Below, one piece after another: positions 53,792 through 63,713 of a DNA stretch of 64,000 bases. The position numbers were made by a program, and so were the translations under genes. Source of the stretch: Acidovorax radicis (lineage in GTDB: Bacteria > Pseudomonadota > Gammaproteobacteria > Burkholderiales > Burkholderiaceae_C); assembly GCF_020510705.1 (NCBI RefSeq), contig NZ_CP075184.1, positions 4,931,155-4,995,154 of the forward strand, read 5' to 3'. The stretch's first letter is position 1; every line of letters begins with the position of its first letter. Under the pieces are notes generated by a model, which searched no databases, was not told where the DNA came from, and saw only the letters and a list, made by a program, of their open reading frames with translations.

Positions 53792-56700
53792 TCAGAGCAA
53801 CTCCACCAGCCCAGGCCGACCAAACAGGTAGCCCTGGAACTTCCGGCAGCCGTTGCGCAGCAGGAACAAACGCTGGCCGTCCGTCTCCACCCCTTCGGCA
53901 ACCACCTCCAACCCCAGGCTGTGGGCCAGCGTGATGATGGTGCAGGCAATGGTGGCATCGTGCGGGTCGGTCAACACGTCACGCACAAAACTCTGGTCAA
54001 TCTTGAGCTGGTCCAGCGGCAGGCGCTTGAGGTAACTCAGCGACGAGTAGCCGGTGCCAAAGTCGTCCAGCGAGAAGCCTACGCCGAGCTTGCGCAGGGC
54101 CTGCATTTTCAGAATGCTGTCCTCCACATCCTGAAGCAGCAGGCTTTCGGTGAGCTCCAGCGTGAGCCTGCCAGGATCAGCCCCCGAATCCTGCAGCGCA
54201 GCAAGCACCTTTTGCACAAAGTCGGGCTGGCGAAACTCCTGCGCGCTCACGTTCACGGCCAGGCTCCACCACGATGTGGCCGCATCACCCGCCCATTGCG
54301 CCAGTTGCCTGCAGGCCATGGACAGCACCTGCTGTCCCAGGACGAGGATCAACCCCGTCTGCTCTGCCAGCGGGATGAAATCGGCGGGAGACACCATGCC
54401 GCGCTGCGGATGGAGCCACCGCACCAGCGCCTCGGCGCCCATGACAAGGCCTGATTCGTCCACCACCGGCTGGTAATGGAGCAGGAACTCCTCACGCAGC
54501 AGCCCCTGGCGAATGTCACCCTCGAGCGCCAGGCGCGCCGATGCGGCCACCTGCATGGCGGGGTCGAAGAAACACAACCTGTTGCGCCCCTGCGCCTTGG
54601 CCTGGTACATGGCCAGGTCGGCGCGCTTGAGCCATTCCTGCACCGGCTGCAGCGCATCGCTGAACAGCGTGATGCCGATGCTGGGCGTGCTGTGTATTTC
54701 GCAGCCATTCACCTGATAAGGGCTGTTGAGCGCTGTCAGCACTTTCTGAGCTACGGCCTCGGCCTCTGCGGCGGCCTCGGTCTGCAGCCTGTGGAGCCCC
54801 TGCAGCGCCACCACAAATTCATCACCACCAAGGCGTGCGACCGTGTCGGTGGCCCGCACGCTGGCGCTGATGCGGGCGCCAACCTGCACCAAAAGCTGGT
54901 CACCCCACTCATGGCCCAAGGTGTCGTTGATGCCTTTGAAGTTGTCCAGATCGAGAAACAGCAGCGCGCCATGCGAGCCATCGCGGGCGCTCAGCGTCGC
55001 AGCGCACGCCAGCCGGTCCATCAACAAGCGCCGGTTGGGCAGGCCCGTGAGCTCGTCATAGAACGCCAGCCGCTGGATCTCGGCCTCGGCCTGCTTGCGT
55101 TCAGTGATGTCGCGCGCCACCCCCCGGTAACCTGTGAACCGGCCTTCCGCATCAAAGATCGGCTGCCCACTGATCGACACCCAGTAAGGTTGTCCCGCGC
55201 GGCCTGTTCGCTTCATTTCAAAATCGTGAAACACCTCGTGCGCTGTCACCGCACTGCGGTGTGCCCTCCACTGGCCCTCGGCCACAAAGGTGCCGGGAAG
55301 CTCCCAAAGTGTCACCCCATAAGGCATCTCGTCACGCGGCCCGCCCGCAGCGTCGTGGCGATTGCCGTCCAGCCGTACAAAGCGAAACTGGGCATCTTGC
55401 TCCCAGTACCAATCAGACGACAGCTGCGTGAGGCTGCGCCACCGGGACTCACTCGCGCGCAAGGCTTCGAGGGTGGTCAGGTAATTGGTGACGTCGGTGA
55501 AGGTGCGAACCCGCCCGCCTTCCTCCAGCAGCCGCGTGCGCACCTCGATATACCGACCGCCAGGCGTTCGCCGCACGTAGACGTCGGGCATGTCGAGATG
55601 GTCACCATGGGCGGCATATTCGGACGCCACATAGGGCCGCGCGGCATGGTCCAGGAATTGAAACTCAGGACCAAAATCGCCGCGCTCGGTCTGGAGCCGG
55701 ACCACCTCCTCCACCTTGGGCTGTGTAGCCAGCAATGCTTCGGGCAGGTCCAGCAGCTCCAGATACCGCTGGTTGTAAACACGAATCCGCCCTTGCGCAT
55801 CCACATTGCTGATGCCTTGCGACATGCTGGCCAATGTGCCTTCGAGCGCACGCGTCTTGTCGGCCAAAAGGGCGCTGGTGCGGGCCAGCTCGGCCTCGAC
55901 CGCACGGCGGGCCAGCTCTGCGCGGCGGGCCAGCTCCAGTTGCCCCACGGTGTTCAGCAGCGGTTGTAGAAACTGCACTTCCGCCTCGGTGTAGCCTTCT
56001 GGACGATTGGCCAGCCCGACCATCGCCACCAGCTCGCCCCCTGCGTGGATCGGCAATCCCAGGTAGGTCCGCAGCGGCGGATGGCCCGGGGGGACACCTA
56101 CACCGCGTTCATCATGGCTGGCGTCGTTGCTGATCACCGGCTCGCCAGAAGCCAGCGCGGCACCGACCAGGGACCGCGGGTTGTCAAACACCATGCCTTC
56201 GTCGGCGTGCCGGGCGTAGAGGGCGCGCGACGTTTCGTCCCAACTGATGTCGGTCATGGCGTGCACGCGCAGGTAGGCGTGCCCGTCCGCAGCCCGCTGC
56301 ACCTGGCCCACCAGGCCAAACGCGCTCTGCGTGAGCGACATCAACTCGTCCAGCAGCGCCTCGAAGGTGGCGCGCGGCACCGAACTGGCAATGAACATGG
56401 CTTGCGCGCGAGAGATCGCCTGCAGCAGGCGATGATGCCGGGCGAGCATGGCCTCGGCGGTGACCCGCGCGCGGGCATGGGAGTGGCGCTCAAGCACCGC
56501 GTCGATTTGCGCGGGCAAGGCGTGCAGATAGTCCAGCGCGGGGTCTTGCACCGCATAGTCATTGAAGCCGTTGCGCATGGCCTGGGCGGCGTGGGTTTCG
56601 GCGCCAGAACGCACAATGATCATGACCGGCACGCCATCGAGCACATCCAACAGGCCAAATACCGACCCGTCCACGGTGCGTTGTGCTGCCAGGACGATGT

Positions 56701-56848
56701 CGGGGCGGCTACGGGCGAACTGCTCGCGGGCCTGTGCCAGCGACGACGCCACATCCACCCGCCATTGCGACCAGGGGTCTACCAGCGCATCCACCACCGC
56801 TTGTGCGTGGTGGCTATCGCTTTCGATGAGCAGGACTGAGATGGACAT
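53792..56848 (-). CDS. Multisensor GGDEF-EAL protein (cyclic di-GMP synthesis/breakdown)
   Basis: 1018 residues. Domain order: receiver-like domain (1-120; MSISVLLIESD, DIVLAAQRTV, lacking a typical phospho-acceptor pattern), GAF (about 150-310), two PAS domains (about 340-600, the second ending in RGVARDITERKQAEAEIQRL), GGDEF (about 605-765; ARLGGDEFVVAL intact) and EAL (about 780-1018; GAEALVRW intact, with DDFGTGYSSLSYL and VVAEGVET). Both enzymatic motifs look functional. A GTG at 56932 would add 28 residues; ATG 56848 starts the receiver domain. The product sits at the 3' end of copy I and is divergent from apt. Confidence 0.92.
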   Translation of the reverse strand: MSISVLLIESDSHHAQAVVDALVDPWSQWRVDVASSLAQAREQFARSRPDIVLAAQRTVDGSVFGLLDVLDGVPVMIIVRSGAETHAAQAMRNGFNDYAVQDPALDYLHALPAQIDAVLERHSHARARVTAEAMLARHHRLLQAISRAQAMFIASSVPRATFEALLDELMSLTQSAFGLVGQVQRAADGHAYLRVHAMTDISWDETSRALYARHADEGMVFDNPRSLVGAALASGEPVISNDASHDERGVGVPPGHPPLRTYLGLPIHAGGELVAMVGLANRPEGYTEAEVQFLQPLLNTVGQLELARRAELARRAVEAELARTSALLADKTRALEGTLASMSQGISNVDAQGRIRVYNQRYLELLDLPEALLATQPKVEEVVRLQTERGDFGPEFQFLDHAARPYVASEYAAHGDHLDMPDVYVRRTPGGRYIEVRTRLLEEGGRVRTFTDVTNYLTTLEALRASESRWRSLTQLSSDWYWEQDAQFRFVRLDGNRHDAAGGPRDEMPYGVTLWELPGTFVAEGQWRAHRSAVTAHEVFHDFEMKRTGRAGQPYWVSISGQPIFDAEGRFTGYRGVARDITERKQAEAEIQRLAFYDELTGLPNRRLLMDRLACAATLSARDGSHGALLFLDLDNFKGINDTLGHEWGDQLLVQVGARISASVRATDTVARLGGDEFVVALQGLHRLQTEAAAEAEAVAQKVLTALNSPYQVNGCEIHSTPSIGITLFSDALQPVQEWLKRADLAMYQAKAQGRNRLCFFDPAMQVAASARLALEGDIRQGLLREEFLLHYQPVVDESGLVMGAEALVRWLHPQRGMVSPADFIPLAEQTGLILVLGQQVLSMACRQLAQWAGDAATSWWSLAVNVSAQEFRQPDFVQKVLAALQDSGADPGRLTLELTESLLLQDVEDSILKMQALRKLGVGFSLDDFGTGYSSLSYLKRLPLDQLKIDQSFVRDVLTDPHDATIACTIITLAHSLGLEVVAEGVETDGQRLFLLRNGCRKFQGYLFGRPGLVELL

Positions 56849-57067
56849 AACCGGTCTTTGAGGAGTATGGCCGAGAGCCGTCTGAAAAGCGCTTGCTGGT
56901 GACAACAGCGATTCATTATGGGGCTGGCTCACGGCCGTATGCGTGTGAGCCGCTGTCTGGGGGAAGGCTGTTTACACTCCTGCATTTCGCCCGCACAAGG
57001 CGTACCCGCAGTGCCGCCTTGCAGGTGGCCAGGCGGTGCCCCAACCGCCTCCTTTCCCATCCCGCCC

Positions 57068-57634
57068 ATGCCCCAGCCCTTGCAATCACTCAGCGTCAAC
57101 GAATACCTGCGCCAACACATCCGCACCGTGCCAGGCTGGCCCGCCCCGGGGGTTCAGTTCCGGGACATCACCCCGCTGCTTCAGGACCCCAAGGTCTTTC
57201 GCGTGCTGATCGACGCTTTTGTGCACCGTTACATGGACAAGGCGCTGCGCCCCGACGTGGTGGCGGGCCTGGATGCCCGCGGCTTCATCCTGGGGGCTGT
57301 GGTGGCGTATGAGCTGAATGTAGGTTTTGTGCCGATCCGCAAAAAGGGCAAGCTGCCCTTTACGACGGTGGAGGAAACCTACGAACTGGAATATGGCAGC
57401 GCCACCGTGGAACTGCACACCGACGCCGTCAAGGCGGGCGACCGCGTGCTGCTGATTGACGACCTGATCGCCACCGGCGGCACGATGATGGCGGGGAAAA
57501 AATTGCTCGAAAAACTCGGGGCCACGGTCACCGAAGGTGCAGCCATCGTGGATCTGCCAGAGCTCGGCGGTTCACAGCGCCTGCGCGAATCGGGTTTGCC
57601 GCTCTACACGCTGGTGGATTTTGAAGGCCACTGA
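57068..57634 (+). CDS. apt: Adenine phosphoribosyltransferase
   Basis: Salvages adenine to AMP with PRPP. The protein has 188 residues. It begins [20 protein letters not shown]; conserved [14 protein letters not shown] is near 27-40, [10 protein letters not shown] near 67-76, IRKKGKLPF near 90, and the PRPP-binding loop [16 protein letters not shown] near 128-143. Start ATG 57068 is chosen by length and homology; a longer frame exists upstream without coding character. It is divergent from the GGDEF-EAL gene. Confidence 0.95.
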   Translation: MPQPLQSLSVNEYLRQHIRTVPGWPAPGVQFRDITPLLQDPKVFRVLIDAFVHRYMDKALRPDVVAGLDARGFILGAVVAYELNVGFVPIRKKGKLPFTTVEETYELEYGSATVELHTDAVKAGDRVLLIDDLIATGGTMMAGKKLLEKLGATVTEGAAIVDLPELGGSQRLRESGLPLYTLVDFEGH

Positions 57635-57712
57635 AAAGCCGGCAGTGCGCCGGAAGGGCCACATGACGCCTCAAGGCGGCCCAGGCTTACCCCGTCCCAT
57701 CCGAACGGCGCG

Positions 57713-58681
57713 CTAATTCAACTCGCCGTACTGCGTGCTGCTCAGGTCGGGCGCCGGCCCGTCCGAGCCCGGCATCTCCGTGTCTTCAAATCCCGTAGGG
57801 GAAGGCGTGGGCGACAACAATGGCCCCGAGCGCACAGGAACACCGGGTTTTGCCGCTGCAACCGGGGCAGTAGACGAGCCAGCCGCATTGGCAAGCGCAC
57901 GCTTGAATGCGGCCACTTCGTCCGCTTCGATGGGTTCGTAGCGCGCGCCCTGGCGTTGTGATGCCTCAACAGCAGAGACTGCGGCCACCGAAGGTGCGCG
58001 CAATGGCGCAGGCGCCATAGGCGCTGCTGCGGCAGGGCGGCTGGGCGTGACTGCCGCCGCTGTGGGCACAGGCGCTGCTGGGCGTGCAGAAGGCAAGGTC
58101 GAAGGGGCAGGGGAGGCCAACCGAGCCCCCGAGGCCGCCGGTGCCACAGGCGTCCCTAGAGGAGGGCGCCTGACGAAGGCCGCCGATGCCTGGGCCGGCA
58201 GCGCCGCACCCTGAGGCGCCACGCCTTTTTGAGGAATGCCCACCGCCACGTGGTCGTTGATGCGCCAATAGACGGACGTCACCAGAATGTCGTAGCGGGT
58301 TTTGGCGGTCTGGGCGATCAGCGCCTCAATTTCACTCAAGCGGACGGTTTCACCGCCATATTCGCGCGCCAAATCCATCATCACCAAAAACTGGCGGCCC
58401 CGCTGATCCAGCGAGAGCACCTTGAACTTGTAGCTGGCCGACAGCACGCCAGCGCGCACCATGGCGTCGCGCACCACAGTGTAAAGCAGTTCGCGCCGCT
58501 CCATGCGTTCGTTTTTACGGTTGGCGGCGTGCTCTGGTGCCAGCGGCTGCACCAGCGGTTTGCCTTGGCGGCCCGGTTGAAAGGGAACCGTGGCGTCAGC
58601 GTTGAGCAGGCCCGACGGTTCGGCTGGCGATCTGGGCTTGGCAGGGGCGGGTTTACGGGTGAACCAGCTGAACAGGGACAT
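57713..58681 (-). CDS. Uncharacterised Ala/Pro-rich protein
   Basis: I do not recognise the family. The protein has 322 residues. An N-terminal MSLFSWFTRKPAPAKPRSPA with no membrane helix is followed by a compact region (about 50-155) that looks folded: ERMERRELLYTVVRDAMVRA, SYKFKVLSLDQRGRQFLVMM and VTSVYWRINDHVAVGIPQ suggest helix-strand alternation. The rest (160-322) is low-complexity Ala/Pro/Val, probably disordered, with a short acidic end. It lies alone between apt (convergent side) and the cNMP-binding gene. Its start codon ATG 58681 follows CAGGTG weakly. Found in context of housekeeping genes; function unknown. Confidence 0.8.
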   Translation of the reverse strand: MSLFSWFTRKPAPAKPRSPAEPSGLLNADATVPFQPGRQGKPLVQPLAPEHAANRKNERMERRELLYTVVRDAMVRAGVLSASYKFKVLSLDQRGRQFLVMMDLAREYGGETVRLSEIEALIAQTAKTRYDILVTSVYWRINDHVAVGIPQKGVAPQGAALPAQASAAFVRRPPLGTPVAPAASGARLASPAPSTLPSARPAAPVPTAAAVTPSRPAAAAPMAPAPLRAPSVAAVSAVEASQRQGARYEPIEADEVAAFKRALANAAGSSTAPVAAAKPGVPVRSGPLLSPTPSPTGFEDTEMPGSDGPAPDLSSTQYGELN

Positions 58682-58791
58682 GGCTTGCTTTCTTCGGGAG
58701 CACCTGGAAAAAATCCAAATTGAGTGTACCGCGCAGTACCCCGGATGCCGCTCCGAACAAGCCCACAGGGGCATTTGAACCCCTGCGTGTG

Positions 58792-59283
58792 TCAGGTGGC
58801 CGCAACGCGGCGGCGGCGGTTGCCCAGGCGCTTGGCCAATACGGCCCCGGCGGCCATGGCCAAACCCAAGGCGATGGCGGGCTGGCGGTTGGTCAACTCG
58901 GTGAAACGGATCGCTGTCAGACTCCACAACTTGCTGGGGGCGCTGGCCTGCACGGTCGCGCTGCGGGCACGGTGTGAAAAGAACGAACCCTCACCCAGCA
59001 CCGAACCCGCGCCCACGATGGCCATGCGCAAACGTTCCTTTTCATCCTGGTAATGCACGCTCAGGCTGCCACTTTCCACCATATACAGCGTGCGATCGAT
59101 GGCCCCCTGGGTAAAAAGCACCTGCCCCGCAGGCAGCACCACGGGCAACAGGTAAGACGACAACACCTCCCACTGTGCCGGGCTCAGCGGATTGGTCATG
59201 CTGTCGTCGGCGGTGGTCTGGGCGATGGCGTCGATCAAACCTTGGAGGTTGACCTTGGAGGCTACGGGCATTGGAACATTCAT
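58792..59283 (-). CDS. Cyclic nucleotide-binding domain protein without HTH
   Basis: 163 residues. A CNB beta-roll covers about 35-130: LPVVLPAGQVLFTQGAIDRT near 46 begins the fold, VESGSLSVHYQDEKERLRM follows, and the phosphate-binding cassette is GAGSVLGEGSFFSHRARSAT, where the Arg of the usual cassette is present. No DNA-binding helix-turn-helix follows; instead a hydrophobic helix (PAIALGLAMAAGAVLAKRL) and a basic RRRR tail end the protein, hinting at membrane association. Signal and target are unknown. It precedes no clear operon partner. Confidence 0.85.
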   Translation of the reverse strand: MNVPMPVASKVNLQGLIDAIAQTTADDSMTNPLSPAQWEVLSSYLLPVVLPAGQVLFTQGAIDRTLYMVESGSLSVHYQDEKERLRMAIVGAGSVLGEGSFFSHRARSATVQASAPSKLWSLTAIRFTELTNRQPAIALGLAMAAGAVLAKRLGNRRRRVAAT

Positions 59284-59375
59284 GATCTGGCGAAAATAAC
59301 CTTGTTACAGATCGGGCACAAGCGACGTTTACGTCCGTTTACAACATAAACGCGGCCAAAGCCACTGCAAAGCCG

Positions 59376-60815
59376 TTATTTGCCGATACAAAAGCTCGAG
59401 AAGATGACACCCAGCAGATCGTCGGACGTGAACTCTCCGGTGATGGCGCTCAAGGCGTTCTGGGCCAGCCGCAATTCTTCGGCAAGCAAATCCAGCGCAG
59501 GGCCCTTCGCCTGGAGCTGGTCGGCTGCTTGCTGCAGATGCGCCGACACCGCCTGCAACGCCTGCACATGCCGGGCACGGGCAATATAGATACCCTCCGG
59601 CGCTGATTGCCAACCTGCCACCTGGAGCAGTATCCGCCGCAGCCCCTCCAAACCCTCTCCCGTGCGGGCAGACAAACGTACCGCCGGGCGCTCCTCCGCC
59701 CTGCCCGCCATGGCGACCGCTGGTGGCGGGCTGCCTGCTGCACAGTCCACCTTGTTCCAGACGTCAATCACCGGAATGGATTTAGGTAGTTTTTGGCCTA
59801 TTACGCTTGCTACATAAGCGTCAGCAGCTATATATTCAGTAGCATTCGCGCGCGCGAGGTCATGCAAGAACAACACCGCGTCGGCGGCGGCAATCTCGTC
59901 CCAGGCCCGGGCGATTCCGATGCGTTCCACCTCGTCATCGCTGTCACGCAGCCCGGCGGTGTCAATGATGTGCAAGGGCACGCCCTCGATCTGAATGGTC
60001 TGCTGCACCTTGTCGCGGGTGGTGCCGGCAACCGGGGTCACGATGGCCAACTCGGCGCCCGCCAGCGCATTGAGCAGCGAGCTTTTCCCCGCATTGGGCT
60101 GCCCCGCAATCACCACCTTGATCCCCTCACGCAGCAACGCACCCTGGCGGGCACGCTGCATGACAGACGCCAGGGCCAGCTGCAGATTCGAGAGCTGCCC
60201 GTGCGCGTCTGCCTTGCGCAGGAAGTCAATTTCTTCCTCAGGAAAATCCAGCGTCGCCTCCACCAGCATGCGCAAATGAATGAGCGCATCGCGCAGGCCG
60301 TGGATCTCGTTGGAAAACGCCCCTGTCAGCGAGCGACTCGCACTGCGGGCTGCCGCTTCGGTGCTGGCGTCGATGAGGTCGGCGATGGCCTCAGCCTGCG
60401 TCAGATCGATTTTGTCGTTGAGGAAAGCGCGCTCGGTGAACTCACCGGGCTGCGCCACGCGCAGGCCTGGCAGGCACGCCTGGCCAGTGGCCAGGTCGAT
60501 GGCAGCGCCTGCCTCCAGGCAGCGTGACAGCAGCAACTGCAGCACCACCGGCCCGCCATGGGCCTGCAGCTCCAGCACGTCTTCGCCGGTGTAGCTGTGC
60601 GGGCCGGGAAAGTACAGCGCCAGCCCCTGGTCGATGGCCTGGCCCTGCACGTCACGAAAGGGCAGGTAAGTGGCCTCGCGTGGCTTCAAAGACCGGCCAC
60701 ACACCGCCTGCACGATGCCACCCAACGCGCGCCCGGACACCCGCACGATACCGACGGCGCCACGCCCCGGGGCAGTGGCAATGGCAACGATGGGGTCGTG
60801 GTGGCGGGAAAGCAT
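59376..60815 (-). CDS. mnmE: tRNA uridine-5-carboxymethylaminomethyl modification GTPase
   Basis: With MnmG modifies U34 of several tRNAs. The protein has 479 residues. The N-terminal domain starts [20 protein letters not shown]; the G domain has [11 protein letters not shown] (G1, near 228), VAGTTRD (G2), [13 protein letters not shown] (G3) and NKVD (G4, near 352). It ends CIGK, the catalytic Cys motif. Residues about 323-341, between G3 and G4, are encoded by palindromic copy J. ATG 60815 by homology. It follows yidC on the same strand behind a terminator. Confidence 0.96.
   Translation of the reverse strand: MLSRHHDPIVAIATAPGRGAVGIVRVSGRALGGIVQAVCGRSLKPREATYLPFRDVQGQAIDQGLALYFPGPHSYTGEDVLELQAHGGPVVLQLLLSRCLEAGAAIDLATGQACLPGLRVAQPGEFTERAFLNDKIDLTQAEAIADLIDASTEAAARSASRSLTGAFSNEIHGLRDALIHLRMLVEATLDFPEEEIDFLRKADAHGQLSNLQLALASVMQRARQGALLREGIKVVIAGQPNAGKSSLLNALAGAELAIVTPVAGTTRDKVQQTIQIEGVPLHIIDTAGLRDSDDEVERIGIARAWDEIAAADAVLFLHDLARANATEYIAADAYVASVIGQKLPKSIPVIDVWNKVDCAAGSPPPAVAMAGRAEERPAVRLSARTGEGLEGLRRILLQVAGWQSAPEGIYIARARHVQALQAVSAHLQQAADQLQAKGPALDLLAEELRLAQNALSAITGEFTSDDLLGVIFSSFCIGK
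59794..59847 (+). repeat. Palindromic repeat family, copy J, inside mnmE
   Basis: GGCCTATTACGCTTGC, TACATAAGCGTCAGC, AGCTATATATTCAGTAGCATTC: all parts of the family in the right order. It lies in the mnmE reading frame and adds no stop codon, coding for about 19 residues in the variable segment before the G4 motif. Base changes in the stems suggest that it has been there long enough to drift. Confidence 0.8.
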
Positions 60816-60841
60816 GGGCAGGCACTTTACAGGGAGGGCAG

Positions 60842-60866
60842 AAAAAAGGCCGCTTGCGCGGCCTTT
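60842..60866 (-). terminator. Rho-independent terminator after yidC
   Basis: On the minus strand AAAGGCCGC-GCAA-GCGGCCTTTTTT: a strong stem with a T-run, 26 bp past the yidC stop. It separates the rpmH-yidC operon from mnmE, although both are on the same strand. Confidence 0.88.
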
Positions 60867-60891
60867 GAGGGACTGGTTCAGTGACCGAAAA

Positions 60892-62598
60892 TCACTTGAA
60901 CTTGGGCAGATTGAACTGCGGCGGCACGCCCATGCGGGTATTGATGAGCCACTGCTGGGCAATCGACAACAGGTTGTTGGTCAGCCAGTACAGCACCAGG
61001 CCGGCCGGGAAGAAGAAGAACATCACGCTGAAAATCAGCGGCATGAACCACATCATCTTGGCCTGCGTCGGGTCTGGCGGTGCGGGGTTCAGGGCGGTTT
61101 GCAACAGCGAGCTGGCCGTCATCAGCAGGGGCAGGATGAAGAATGGATCCGGTGCCGACAAATCGTGAATCCAGCCGATCCAGGGCGCATTGCGCATTTC
61201 CACACTCGACAGCAGCACCCAGTACAGCGCGATGAACACCGGGATCTGGATCACGATAGGGAAGCAACCACCCATGGGGTTGACCTTCTCTTCGCGGTAG
61301 ATGCGCATCATCTCCTGCTGCATCTGCTGCGGCTTGTCCTTCAGCCGCTCACGCATCTCCGTGATCTTGGGATTGATGGCCTTCATCTTGGCCATGCTGG
61401 CGTAAGCCTTTGCATTGAGCCAATAGAACATGATCTTGAGCAGCATCACCAGGCCCACGATGGACCAGCCCCAGTTGCCCAGAATCTTGTGCAGTTGGTC
61501 CAGCAACCAGTACAGCGGCTTGGACAAAATGGTGAGCCAGCCGTAGTCCTTGACGAGTTCCAGACCGGGGGTCAGCTTCTCCATCATGGTCTCGACCTGC
61601 GGCCCGGCAAACAGGCGCGCGTCCACCGTCTTGGTGGCACCGGGTTCAATGGCCCCCAGCGGCGTGAGCATGCCCACCGAATACAGGTTGTTGTCTACCT
61701 TGCGAACAAAGGGCTCGCGGTGCACGCCATCGGCCAGCAACCAGGCAGTGGCAAAGTAATGCTGGACCATCGCCACATAACCATTGGGCGAATCCTTGGG
61801 AATGTCGACCTTGCCACTCTCGACGTCCTTGAACTCGACCTTCTGGTACTTCTTGGCTTCGGTATAAACCGCAGGGCCCGTGAAGGTGGAATAAAACGAC
61901 GACTCTCCGGGCGGCTTGTTGCCATCCCGTACCAGCTGCAGGTAAAGCTGCGGCGAAACCGCTGCGGCGCCCGTGTTCACGACCTCGTGCTTGACGGCGA
62001 TATCGTAGGCACCACGCTTGATGGTCCAGGTCTTGACCAGTTTCACGCCACCCTGGTCAGGGGACTCGAAACGCACGCTGATCTCGTCCTGCCCATCCTT
62101 GAGTTCGCGGGGCCCGGGAACCACGGCCATCACCGTCTTGTGCGTGGGGAACGTGCCACCGACCAGCCCGGTCTGTGCCACATAGACGCGCTGTGCACTC
62201 TCGTCAAGCAACAGGAAGTTGCGCGACTTGTCGGTCATGTCGGCGTGCTTGAGCAACTCCGCATGGATCAGCGAGCCGCCTTCGCTGTCGAAGGTCAGGC
62301 GGTACAGATCGGTCTTCACCTCGACGCGCTCACGCGCCACCGGGGCTGCAGACACAGGCTGACCTGGCACGGCAGCGGGGCCTTGGGCCACGGCTCCAAC
62401 GGGCGCACCCGATGCAGAGGGCACGCTGGCGGCGCCTGCAGTGCTGGGCGCTGCGCCCGTAGCCACCGGCTCGGTGACTGCAGGAGCCGACGGGAAAAAG
62501 GTGGCTTTGTTGCCGTTATGCAATTGCCACTTGTCCCACAGCAGAACCATGGAAAAGCCAAAAATCACCCACAAGATGGTGCGGCGAATGTCGTTCAT
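60892..62598 (-). CDS. yidC: Membrane protein insertase YidC
   Basis: Inserts and folds inner-membrane proteins alone or with SecYEG. The protein has 568 residues. TM1 (about 5-22) is followed by a large periplasmic beta domain (about 60-350, with [20 protein letters not shown] near 100), then the conserved core: [20 protein letters not shown] (TM2) near 355, the cytosolic C1 hairpin with [20 protein letters not shown] near 420, and the last helices ending [11 protein letters not shown]. The start ATG overlaps the yidD stop. Part of the rpmH-rnpA-yidD-yidC operon. Confidence 0.96.
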   Translation of the reverse strand: MNDIRRTILWVIFGFSMVLLWDKWQLHNGNKATFFPSAPAVTEPVATGAAPSTAGAASVPSASGAPVGAVAQGPAAVPGQPVSAAPVARERVEVKTDLYRLTFDSEGGSLIHAELLKHADMTDKSRNFLLLDESAQRVYVAQTGLVGGTFPTHKTVMAVVPGPRELKDGQDEISVRFESPDQGGVKLVKTWTIKRGAYDIAVKHEVVNTGAAAVSPQLYLQLVRDGNKPPGESSFYSTFTGPAVYTEAKKYQKVEFKDVESGKVDIPKDSPNGYVAMVQHYFATAWLLADGVHREPFVRKVDNNLYSVGMLTPLGAIEPGATKTVDARLFAGPQVETMMEKLTPGLELVKDYGWLTILSKPLYWLLDQLHKILGNWGWSIVGLVMLLKIMFYWLNAKAYASMAKMKAINPKITEMRERLKDKPQQMQQEMMRIYREEKVNPMGGCFPIVIQIPVFIALYWVLLSSVEMRNAPWIGWIHDLSAPDPFFILPLLMTASSLLQTALNPAPPDPTQAKMMWFMPLIFSVMFFFFPAGLVLYWLTNNLLSIAQQWLINTRMGVPPQFNLPKFK

Positions 62599-62891
62599 GA
62601 AGACTTCTTTGGTGAGGATGGTTGGGTGTTGGAATCGGAGAGCCGAGAAAACAGCCGCGCGCTACGCGGCAAGTGATTCGGGACTGGGTCTTGGCCCCCG
62701 TCACACCAGGGGTGGCAGCGTACCAGCCTGCGCACCGTGAGATAACTGCCTGCAGCAGCACCATGCTGCTCCAGCGCTTGCAACGAATAAGCCGAACACG
62801 TGGGTTCAAACCGGCAGGCCGAGCCCAGCCAGGGGCTTAGAAAAAGCCGATAACCTTTGACGACACCCATCAGCAGGCGTTGCACGATCAT
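62595..62891 (-). CDS. yidD: Membrane protein insertion efficiency factor YidD
   Basis: Small inner-membrane-associated protein. 98 residues. Conserved motifs are RLLMGVVKGYRLFLSPWLG (N-terminal amphipathic helix), CRFEPTCSAYSLQALEQHGA near 26-45 and RLVRCHPWCDGGQDPVP near 55-70, with the conserved cysteines. It overlaps rnpA upstream by 4 bp and yidC downstream by 4 bp (ATGA type), so the three are translationally coupled. Confidence 0.95.
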   Translation of the reverse strand: MIVQRLLMGVVKGYRLFLSPWLGSACRFEPTCSAYSLQALEQHGAAAGSYLTVRRLVRCHPWCDGGQDPVPNHLPRSARLFSRLSDSNTQPSSPKKSS

Positions 62892-63385
62892 GGCGTATTC
62901 CCTTCGGCGGCCGGTTGCAAGGCAGGCCTGGGAGCACTGGCGCCGGATCGACGTGTGGCATGGCCAAAAAGCTGCAGCAACTCTGCCCGCACCGCGAGCT
63001 TGAGTTGGTCCGAGGTGGCGCTCACAAACTGCTTGCGGTCAAACGCCGTGCGCAGGCGCACCACGTGGGCCGCCTGCGAAAGCTGCATTTCAAAGGTGGC
63101 GCCCACCGTGTAAATCTGCCGCTTGATGCTGTTGCGCGTCACGGCGCGACGCGCCCAGCGCTTGGGCACCATGGCACCCAGCCACACGGCAGGCACGGCA
63201 AACAGGGCCTGCGCCCCTTGCGTTGCAGGCAAGGAGTCGGGCCCTGTCGGTGCTTTGTGGTGGCTGGCACCAGCGCCATCGTCAACGTCCAGCGCCAAAC
63301 GGTGCAACGCAAAGTGCGCTGTCCGTGAGACGGTGCCCCCAGCCATGGCGGCCTGGAACTGTGGACGGGTTTTCAGCCGTTGCAT
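62888..63385 (-). CDS. rnpA: Ribonuclease P protein component
   Basis: Protein subunit of RNase P, which trims the 5' leader of tRNA. The protein has 165 residues, longer than the usual 115-130. The conserved core is RLKTRPQFQAAMAG at the start, PKRWARRAVTRNSIKRQIY near 93-111 (the RNR motif) and HVVRLRTAFDRK near 125. The extra length is an insert at about 33-75 (ASHHKAPTGPDSLPATQGAQ) between the first strand and the RNR helix, rich in Gly, Ala and His. Position between rpmH and yidD is standard. Confidence 0.95.
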   Translation of the reverse strand: MQRLKTRPQFQAAMAGGTVSRTAHFALHRLALDVDDGAGASHHKAPTGPDSLPATQGAQALFAVPAVWLGAMVPKRWARRAVTRNSIKRQIYTVGATFEMQLSQAAHVVRLRTAFDRKQFVSATSDQLKLAVRAELLQLFGHATRRSGASAPRPALQPAAEGNTP

Positions 63386-63448
63386 GCAAGCACCCCGTTT
63401 GGAACCTGACGGTACAAACCGGGGAGCAGGCCGTAGACCGTAACGGCC

Positions 63449-63583
63449 TTAGACGGCCAGGCGCTTGCGGCCCTTGGCGCGGCGTGCGTTGATAACGGCA
63501 CGGCCACCGCGGGTCTTCATGCGGACGAGGAAACCGTGGGTGCGCGCGCGGCGCGTCTTGGAGGGCTGATAAGTACGTTTCAT
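63449..63583 (-). CDS. rpmH: 50S ribosomal protein L34
   Basis: 44 residues, highly basic: it starts [18 protein letters not shown] and ends KGRKRLAV, the near-universal L34 sequence. It is too short for most ORF thresholds, but start, length and position leave no doubt. The ATG at 63583 follows AAGGAA. It begins the operon rpmH-rnpA-yidD-yidC, and rnpA starts 63 bp downstream. Confidence 0.98.
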   Translation of the reverse strand: MKRTYQPSKTRRARTHGFLVRMKTRGGRAVINARRAKGRKRLAV

Positions 63584-63713
63584 GGTGCTATTCCTTGAGG
63601 TTCAGTTCCGGGCTGCTGCTCCTGGCTCCCTGCAGACTGCCCATTGCGCGCCGTGAAAACAGCGCCTGCGGCAGACTCTCGGGGCAGAAAAAACGGCGGG
63701 CCGGGTCAAATCA

